A DNA stretch of 7,254 bases from assembly GCA_026984385.1 (NCBI GenBank), contig JALSSH010000571.1, forward strand, positions 1 to 7,254, given 5' to 3'. Below are positions 1 to 4,946 of the stretch, piece by piece. The translations under genes and the position numbers were made by a program. Position 1 is the first letter of the stretch. Every line of letters begins with the position of its first letter. This DNA is from Ardenticatenia bacterium. GTDB lineage: Bacteria; Chloroflexota; Anaerolineae; Aggregatilineales; Aggregatilineaceae. Below the pieces are notes generated by a model that was not told the origin of the DNA, made no database searches, and saw only the letters and a program-made list of their open reading frames with translations.

Positions 1-1
1 C

Positions 2-757
2 ACGCCGATTGTGATCACGGCCACGCCCCCGCCGCCACTTGTGCCCGTTGTGGCGACCGAAACGCCCAGCGCAACGCCCGTTTTGGCCGCAACCAATGCC
101 GCTTTGCTGCCGACCGTTCCGCCGCATCGCACCGCCACGCCGACGCCCCGTCCCCCGATCACCATGACGCCTACCTTCACGCCTACCACTACGGATACGC
201 CCGTCACGCCGGGAGCCTTAGGTTTTGCACCGGTGGGCGGCTTGGTTGGTGCAGGAGGCGCTGTGAGCGCGGGCGGATGTGCCAACCCGCCGAGCGGAAT
301 TTTCGGCGCGGTGTATCAAAGCGACCCGAACTTGGCCGCCGCGCTTGGTTGTCCCATAGCCCCCGCGCCCAGCAGCGTAGCCAGCGCCTATCAGCCGTTC
401 CAAAACGGCGTGATGATCTGGGTGGCCTCGTTGGGGGTGTTGCCCCAAGGGGTCATTTACGCGCTTTACAACAACGGCACGTACCAGCGTTTCAACGACA
501 CTTGGCGCGAAGGGGTAGACCCCGTCAGCAGCGGCGCACAGCCGCCGCCCGGCTTGGTCGAGCCGGTGCGCGGGTTCGGCAAGGTGTGGCGGGAAAATGG
601 CGGCGTGCGGGACGGCCTCGGCTGGGGCACGGCGGGCGAAGCGGGCGGCTCGGCGCAGGTGTTGGCCTTTGAGCGTGGGGAGATGATCAACGTTTCTCAA
701 GCGGGACAAACGTACATTTTCATCGCGGGCGCGCCCGGCACGTGGACGGCGCGCTGA
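2..757 (+). CDS. Exported LGFP-like repeat protein, C-terminal part (5' partial)
   Basis: The frame is open to the left edge, so the true start lies outside; the GTG at 11 has no ribosome binding site and is probably internal. Numbering from that GTG, residues 1-67 form a Pro/Thr-rich linker with TPTP-type runs, typical of segments joining a membrane anchor or signal region to an outer domain. A Gly-rich stretch follows (68-89), then a folded region from about 90 with Cys90 and Cys114. This region holds two LGFP-like units: LGCP(112-115)...QPFQNGVMIW...IYALYNNGTY, and LGWG(203-206)...FERGEMI...TYIF..GTW. Between them is a linker with PGLVEPVRGFGKVWRE, a pattern I associate with Chloroflexota surface proteins. 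A cell-surface or wall-binding role is inferred; no catalytic motif is visible. The gene ends at TGA 755-757, converging on the glycosyltransferase with 3 bases between stops. Confidence 0.72.
   Translation, partial: TPIVITATPPPPLVPVVATETPSATPVLAATNAALLPTVPPHRTATPTPRPPITMTPTFTPTTTDTPVTPGALGFAPVGGLVGAGGAVSAGGCANPPSGIFGAVYQSDPNLAAALGCPIAPAPSSVASAYQPFQNGVMIWVASLGVLPQGVIYALYNNGTYQRFNDTWREGVDPVSSGAQPPPGLVEPVRGFGKVWRENGGVRDGLGWGTAGEAGGSAQVLAFERGEMINVSQAGQTYIFIAGAPGTWTAR
332..745 (+). repeat. Two diverged LGFP-like protein repeat units
   Basis: At protein level the first unit (332-505) and the second (605-745) share the order LG, then about 17-18 residues to an aromatic F followed by a turn and G.MI, then an aromatic Tyr-centred strand and GT(Y/W). 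The second unit is more degraded: its LGCP becomes LGWG and IYALYNNGTY becomes YIFIAGAPGTW. No nucleotide-level repeat was recognised, so this is an old domain duplication rather than a recent tandem duplication. Confidence 0.5.
729..754. terminator. GC-rich stem-loop between convergent genes, possible bidirectional terminator
   Basis: Bases 729-735 (GCGCGCC) and 748-754 (GGCGCGC) form a perfect 7-bp all-GC stem with a 12-base loop. It lies immediately before the TGA of the + gene and 6 bases beyond the stop of the - strand glycosyltransferase. No T-tract follows on either strand, so it is not a canonical intrinsic terminator. It may pause polymerase or protect the 3' end of either transcript, or be a chance pairing in GC-rich coding DNA. 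Confidence 0.25.
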
Positions 758-760
758 GCA

Positions 761-2707
761 TTACGGCGCGAGCGGCACGGTGACCCCCTGCGCCAAATAC
801 GCGCCCCGCGCGTCCACCAGCGCCGCGTTGTGATATCGCAAGCCTTCGGCGCTTGGCGTCACAGTGTACATGCCGACGAAAAGCGCGTCACTTTGCGGCG
901 GCAGCGTTAAGGGGAAGCGCAACAGCAACACATCCTCCGCGCGCCAATAGCGCCCGGGCCAGGCGGGACGGTCGGCTTGGGCCAATTTGCGTCCGTCGGC
1001 GTCCAGCACGTGCACAAACGCTTGATAGTCCTCCGACACCGGCCCGCCGAGTTGCCAGGCCAGCACGAGCGCGTCCGTTTCCGCCCACCAGCCGAGGAGC
1101 TGCGCGCCGTTTTCCAGGCGGGCGGGCACGTTGACTGCCTGCCATGTGTAAACATCCGCCGAGGGCGCAGGGCGCAACACGTAGGGTGGCTCACCGTCGC
1201 GGCGCGGCCACCGTTCCCCCGCTGCCAGGCACGTTGCGTCACACGCCCACAGCGCCACCGAGCTGTCGAGCAGTTCCAAGCTGGGTATGGCGGGGAGAAG
1301 CGCGGTGCGGCGTCCGTCCACAAAGCGCACCAGCGGCACATCCTCCAGCAGCACCCCCCACACGGCGGGCGCTTCGTCATAGGGCGCAACTTCCCCTGCG
1401 CTGACCACCAGCACAGACGAGGGATCGCGCTCTAGCACGGCGCGGCGAACGTCTAGCAAATAGTGCAACGGCGTTCCGAAGCCGCCCGGGGTGCTGTGCG
1501 TGTCCACAAAGCGCAGCAACGCGCCGAAAACGCCCACCTGCATCCCAATCAACCCAAGCAGCGCCACAAGGCCCGCCGCGCGCCACATACGCCGCCCACG
1601 CGCCACCTCCCAGAGCCGCGCCGCGCCCACGCCGCAAAGGAGGTACGCCGCAGGCATCAGTGGGATCAAGTAGTGGGGCGTCAGCTCCACCCATTCGTAG
1701 CTGAAGGCCAGCACGGGCAACGCCAACCACGCCAGCAGCGCGCCATTGGCGGCGGGATGGGGCGCGGCGCGCCGCTTCAGCCGCCAAGCGAGCCACGCGG
1801 CGCTGAGCAATGTTCCCACCGGCAACACCCAAAAGAGCGGCCACACGTTCGGCACGCTCGCCAGATAGGCGCGGAATTGTTGGGGTCCGGCCAGTGCGTG
1901 GATCTCCTGGCCCGCGATCAGCAAGCGCGCGTGGTCCAGCGCGGTGAAGCTGAACACGCGGGCAGGGTGTGTTTCGCTGGCGGCTAGGCGTTCGCCGAGC
2001 GCGTGCGGAGCAAGTAGCCCCGCGCGCGCCAGCCCTACCCCAAAGGGCACAAAGCTAAGCGCCGCCAACCCAAAGCCCCAGAGCACGTCGCGTTTTTGGC
2101 CGCGCCGCCAAGCGCGCCAGTGCCACCAAGCGCTCAGCGGCCCCAACGTGAAGGCCGCATAGTGGATTTGCACGGCCACCGCCAACGTCACCAGGTGCAA
2201 ACGCCGTCCCCAGTGCCGATCTTCCAGCTCGCCGATCAGCCCCAGCAAAACCGCCGCCACAATGAACGGCGGCAGCGCGTCTTGCGCCCAGATTTTGCGC
2301 GAGAAGATCGCCGCCCAGGGGCTGGCCGCATAGAGCAACCCCGCGACCCAAGCCGCGCGCGCGCCGTAAAAGCGCCGCGCCAGCGCCCAAACTAGCGCGA
2401 CGGCCAACACGTTGAGCGCGCCGACCCACAACACCGCAGCGGTCGGGTCGTCGCTGAGCGCGAAGGGCGGCGCAAAAAGATACACACTGAGGGGCGAGTT
2501 AGGGATGTTCACCGAGGAGCTTAGCCCCAGCAACGGCAGAGCGCGCCCTCGCGCTACGTCCAGCGCCGCGCGCGCCAAGTTGGCCTCGTCGCGCTTAAAC
2601 TCGCTGATGCGCGGCCAACCTAAGCGTAGGGCGGCGGCCAACAACAAGATCGCCGCCAGCCCAAACATTTCCCAACGCCGTGCGCGCGTTGTCCGTTCGG
2701 TGAGCAT
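761..2707 (-). CDS. GT39/PMT-like membrane glycosyltransferase (GT-C fold)
   Basis: A 648-residue polytopic membrane protein. An Arg-rich N-terminus (residues 5-11) precedes a first membrane segment (about 14-31), followed by the RDEA motif at 39-42. An acidic pair in the first outer loop is the usual catalytic site of GT-C enzymes, which move sugar from a lipid-linked donor to an acceptor at the outer membrane face. Further hydrophobic segments lie near 70-86, 91-111, 117-135, 146-160, 171-190, 207-226, 290-309, 321-337, 344-364 and 377-397. SRKIWAQD (136-143) and PHYLIPLMP (344-352) fit this family. Residues from about 400 are mostly soluble, with Cys489/Cys493 and a strand-rich end (about 530-648) containing FVHVLDADG, common behind Chloroflexota GT39-like enzymes. 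ATG 2707 is the first possible start after the in-frame TAA of the upstream PHP gene, 27 bases away; only a weak AGG-type ribosome site precedes it. Donor and acceptor cannot be told. Confidence 0.82.
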   Translation of the reverse strand: MLTERTTRARRWEMFGLAAILLLAAALRLGWPRISEFKRDEANLARAALDVARGRALPLLGLSSSVNIPNSPLSVYLFAPPFALSDDPTAAVLWVGALNVLAVALVWALARRFYGARAAWVAGLLYAASPWAAIFSRKIWAQDALPPFIVAAVLLGLIGELEDRHWGRRLHLVTLAVAVQIHYAAFTLGPLSAWWHWRAWRRGQKRDVLWGFGLAALSFVPFGVGLARAGLLAPHALGERLAASETHPARVFSFTALDHARLLIAGQEIHALAGPQQFRAYLASVPNVWPLFWVLPVGTLLSAAWLAWRLKRRAAPHPAANGALLAWLALPVLAFSYEWVELTPHYLIPLMPAAYLLCGVGAARLWEVARGRRMWRAAGLVALLGLIGMQVGVFGALLRFVDTHSTPGGFGTPLHYLLDVRRAVLERDPSSVLVVSAGEVAPYDEAPAVWGVLLEDVPLVRFVDGRRTALLPAIPSLELLDSSVALWACDATCLAAGERWPRRDGEPPYVLRPAPSADVYTWQAVNVPARLENGAQLLGWWAETDALVLAWQLGGPVSEDYQAFVHVLDADGRKLAQADRPAWPGRYWRAEDVLLLRFPLTLPPQSDALFVGMYTVTPSAEGLRYHNAALVDARGAYLAQGVTVPLAP

Positions 2708-2734
2708 TGTTGCGCGCTGCCTGTGTGCGGTGCG

Positions 2735-4477
2735 TTATTCCTCTTCGCTCACGAAAACTTGCCAGGGGCCGTGCATCCCCTCGTAGGTCACGCCGTAGTA
2801 GACGCGCAGCTCGCCGTTTTCCCGTTGCACCAAGTCATAGCGGGTGGTGCCGCCGCGCTTGTAGCGTTTCCACAGTCCGATCTCCCCGTGCCATTGCACT
2901 TTTTCCGGCTGGACGGGGTTGGACTCTTTTTCTGAGATGGCGTAATGCCACAACTTGCGCGCCGAGGATCGGGTCACGTTTTTGACTACGTTCCCGTTAC
3001 GCAGATCGCGCATCATGTGATATTTGACGCCTTTGCGCTGTTCTGTGCCGATGATCTCCACACCCGTTCGCGGCGCTTCGACGGCGTCCGAATCGCTTTG
3101 CTCGGCGACGGCATCGGCGGGTGTTTCGCCTTCGGCGGCGGGCTTTTTCTTCGGCTTGTGGAGTTCACCACGTCGGGCCAGATTTTGCCGCACCAATTGC
3201 ACGATCTCGTCGCGCACGGCCAAGTTGGTTTCCGCCTCGTCGCGCACATAGATTTTGTTGTCGTCTATAGCGTAAGGGGGATCGTCGCCTGCGGGAACTT
3301 GGATGCGGATCACGGGCTTGCCGCGTGTTTCCAGCACATCAATTTCCACCTCCAGCGGCGGGGTGATCTTGTGCTCGATCTCGGTGCGCAGCGTTTCAAT
3401 CGCCTCGCTGACGTTGGAAACGCCCGCCGGTTTTTCTTTGGGCTTGGCGCTCACGCCCACGTAAATCGTGCCGCCGTTGGTGTTTGCCAGCGCGCACACG
3501 TCCGCGATGATGGCGTAAAGCCGTCCGCCGCGCCGTGTCATGCCCTCGTGGAAAGTTTGCACGATGCTGGGGCCTTCTTCTCGCGCGGCTTGGACGTGGT
3601 CGTAAGGGTCACGACTGGGGCGGTAGGGGCGTGTGCGGGCAAAGTCGTTGCTTTGGAACATTGCCAACAGCGCCTCAAAGCTGCGCTCCGGCAACAGTAC
3701 CTCGGTCACACGGTCGCCGATGCCCAGATATTTGGGGTTGTGCGGGTCGGCTTGCAAACGGTGCGCGTCCGAACCCTGGATACAACGCATACGGCGTGGA
3801 TATTCGGGCTTTGTGCCGTCGAAAAAGCGTTGGGTGCTGTGCCGCCCCTTCTTGTCCAGGTCGGTCACTTCCAGCGCGTGCAAGTGCGGGTCTTGCGTGT
3901 AGGCGATCTTGGTTTGGCCGCCGAAGTCAAAGCCGCGCATTGCCACGCCATGACTGGAGTTGGCGTGCGCGGCGATCACGATGCCGCCGGCCTGGTTGAT
4001 GGTGCGGTAGGCGGTCAGCACATCCGCCGACGCGCCGACGTTGGAGTCGCCCGCGTCCAGCGTTTCTGGCGGGATGTTGAGGCTGAGCAGAATATGTTCC
4101 AACTGGCGAATGGGAGTTTGGGGCGAAAAGATGCCCAGAATATGAAAGCCGAAAGTCGCCGTAAATTCAAAGCCCGGCAACACCAGGATTTTTTCCAACA
4201 GGCGGCGATATTCGGCCAAGCGGCGTTTTTCGTCCGACTCAATGCGGTTCAGTCGCTCCAAATAGGTCAAATGATCGATCTCGTCGAGCATGGCGCGGTA
4301 GCCTGCCACCGTGTTGTGGTCGGTGAAGGCGATAATATCCAGCCCGCGCATCTCGGCGTGGAGCAAAATATCCAAATAGCTCACGTCCGGCTCTTGATAA
4401 TCTACCGAGCCTGGCGTGTGCAGATGCAGGTCCATACGATACCACTGCATCTTAGAACGTCGGGATTTCGCGCTCAC
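2735..4477 (-). CDS. PHP metal-dependent phosphoesterase fused to an AlbA_2 (Schlafen-like) domain
   Basis: A 580-residue soluble protein in three parts. Residues 15-285 are a PHP domain with its metal-ligand motifs intact: HLH (18-20), TDHN (52-55), Glu104 in PGFEF, His112, His171 in AAHAN, and Asp237/His239 in GSDAH. A charged helical insert lies at about 60-98. PHP enzymes hydrolyse phosphoesters, often of nucleotides or nucleic acids (for example YciV/TrpH). Residues 303-435 match AlbA_2: LANTNGGTIYVGV (330-342), ITPPLEVEI, a VIRIQVP strand, then PPYAIDDNKIYVRDEAE. The N-terminal EFK-type motif of AlbA_2 is not evident. A Lys-rich then acidic linker (441-470) leads to an unassigned domain (471-580) with VTRSSARKLWHYAI and aromatic strands. 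The GTG start at 4475-4477 follows a GAGG-rich purine tract; ATG at 4450, just before the HLH motif, is the alternative but lacks a ribosome site. Substrate is unknown; nucleic acid is inferred. It is often mislabelled histidinol phosphatase. Confidence 0.8.
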   Translation of the reverse strand: MSAKSRRSKMQWYRMDLHLHTPGSVDYQEPDVSYLDILLHAEMRGLDIIAFTDHNTVAGYRAMLDEIDHLTYLERLNRIESDEKRRLAEYRRLLEKILVLPGFEFTATFGFHILGIFSPQTPIRQLEHILLSLNIPPETLDAGDSNVGASADVLTAYRTINQAGGIVIAAHANSSHGVAMRGFDFGGQTKIAYTQDPHLHALEVTDLDKKGRHSTQRFFDGTKPEYPRRMRCIQGSDAHRLQADPHNPKYLGIGDRVTEVLLPERSFEALLAMFQSNDFARTRPYRPSRDPYDHVQAAREEGPSIVQTFHEGMTRRGGRLYAIIADVCALANTNGGTIYVGVSAKPKEKPAGVSNVSEAIETLRTEIEHKITPPLEVEIDVLETRGKPVIRIQVPAGDDPPYAIDDNKIYVRDEAETNLAVRDEIVQLVRQNLARRGELHKPKKKPAAEGETPADAVAEQSDSDAVEAPRTGVEIIGTEQRKGVKYHMMRDLRNGNVVKNVTRSSARKLWHYAISEKESNPVQPEKVQWHGEIGLWKRYKRGGTTRYDLVQRENGELRVYYGVTYEGMHGPWQVFVSEEE

Positions 4478-4481
4478 AGAG

Positions 4482-4491
4482 CCTCTCTCTC
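4482..4491 (-). promoter_or_regulatory. Ribosome binding site deciding the GTG start of the PHP gene
   Basis: On the - strand the sequence reads GAGAGAGAGG, then CTCT, then GTG. The GAGG core sits 4 bases from the GTG, slightly short but usable, while the alternative ATG at 4450 has no purine-rich site before it. This favours the GTG start and 9 extra residues. Confidence 0.5.
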
Positions 4492-4537
4492 TTGTTATCT
4501 GTGTGATGCCAGCAGCCCGATGAATGGAGAAGGGGCG

Positions 4538-4891
4538 CTATTTCAGCAGGTCATAGAAAATGTCGGCCAATTTGTTTGGCTCAAAGGGTTTGATCAAGAA
4601 CAGATTGGCGCCGGCGGCCAGCGCCTGTTCTTCCATATCCAGCCCGGAAGCCATCACAATCGGTGTTTGGGCGAAGGCGGGTTGGTTGCGCAACGCGGCG
4701 ATCAGGTCCAGGCCGGTCATATCCACCAGCCGATAGTCAACCAGAAAGGCGTCCGGCGGGGTTTTCTGGGCGACTTCCAGCGCTTCTTGACCGCGCGCGG
4801 CGTTGAGCACTTCGAAGCCGTCCATTTCCAGCAGCGTTTGGAGCAATTTTACGGTAGTGCGTTCATCGTCCACAATCAAAATTTTAGGCAA
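4538..4891 (-). CDS. Single-domain response regulator (receiver only), TTG start
   Basis: A 117-residue CheY-like receiver with nothing after it. The acidic pocket is Asp8-Asp9 in ILIVDDE, the phosphoacceptor is Asp52 in FLVDYRL, the switch residue is Ser82 in MASG, and Lys101-Pro102 in LIKPF completes the site, so all key residues are present. It should be phosphorylated by a histidine kinase and act through protein contacts; no kinase or DNA-binding partner is in the window. The start is TTG at 4889-4891, chosen because AAGGAGG lies 5 bases upstream and because the domain begins at the next residue, as is usual. A longer reading to 5041 would add 50 residues of non-domain sequence overlapping the Lon gene and is unlikely. 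It lies 55 bases after lon and 60 before the PHP gene on the same strand, so co-transcription is plausible. The target is unknown. Confidence 0.88.
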   Translation of the reverse strand: MPKILIVDDERTTVKLLQTLLEMDGFEVLNAARGQEALEVAQKTPPDAFLVDYRLVDMTGLDLIAALRNQPAFAQTPIVMASGLDMEEQALAAGANLFLIKPFEPNKLADIFYDLLK

Positions 4892-4896
4892 GGTTG

Positions 4897-4903
4897 CCTC
4901 CTT
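4897..4903 (-). promoter_or_regulatory. Strong Shine-Dalgarno site for the TTG start of the response regulator
   Basis: On the - strand AAGGAGG is followed by the 5-base spacer CAACC and then TTG. This is a full match to the anti-Shine-Dalgarno core at ideal spacing. It fixes the start of the receiver gene and would compensate for the weak initiator codon. Confidence 0.8.
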
Positions 4904-4946
4904 CTTGTCTTGACGTGCGAGGCACGCGGAACGCTGCCCAGTCGGC

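Noticed and set aside
4482..4492. Alternating CT/GA tract as a microsatellite or phase-variation repeat
   Set aside because: It is only about four dinucleotide units long, outside the coding frame, and is better explained as the ribosome binding site.
4478..4537. Promoter between the receiver and PHP genes
   Set aside because: No -35/-10 pair with acceptable spacing was found; GATAAC alone is too weak.
4914..4926. Hairpin after lon as an intrinsic terminator
   Set aside because: The stem has only 5 pairs and is followed by TCAAGACAAG on the - strand, not a T-tract.
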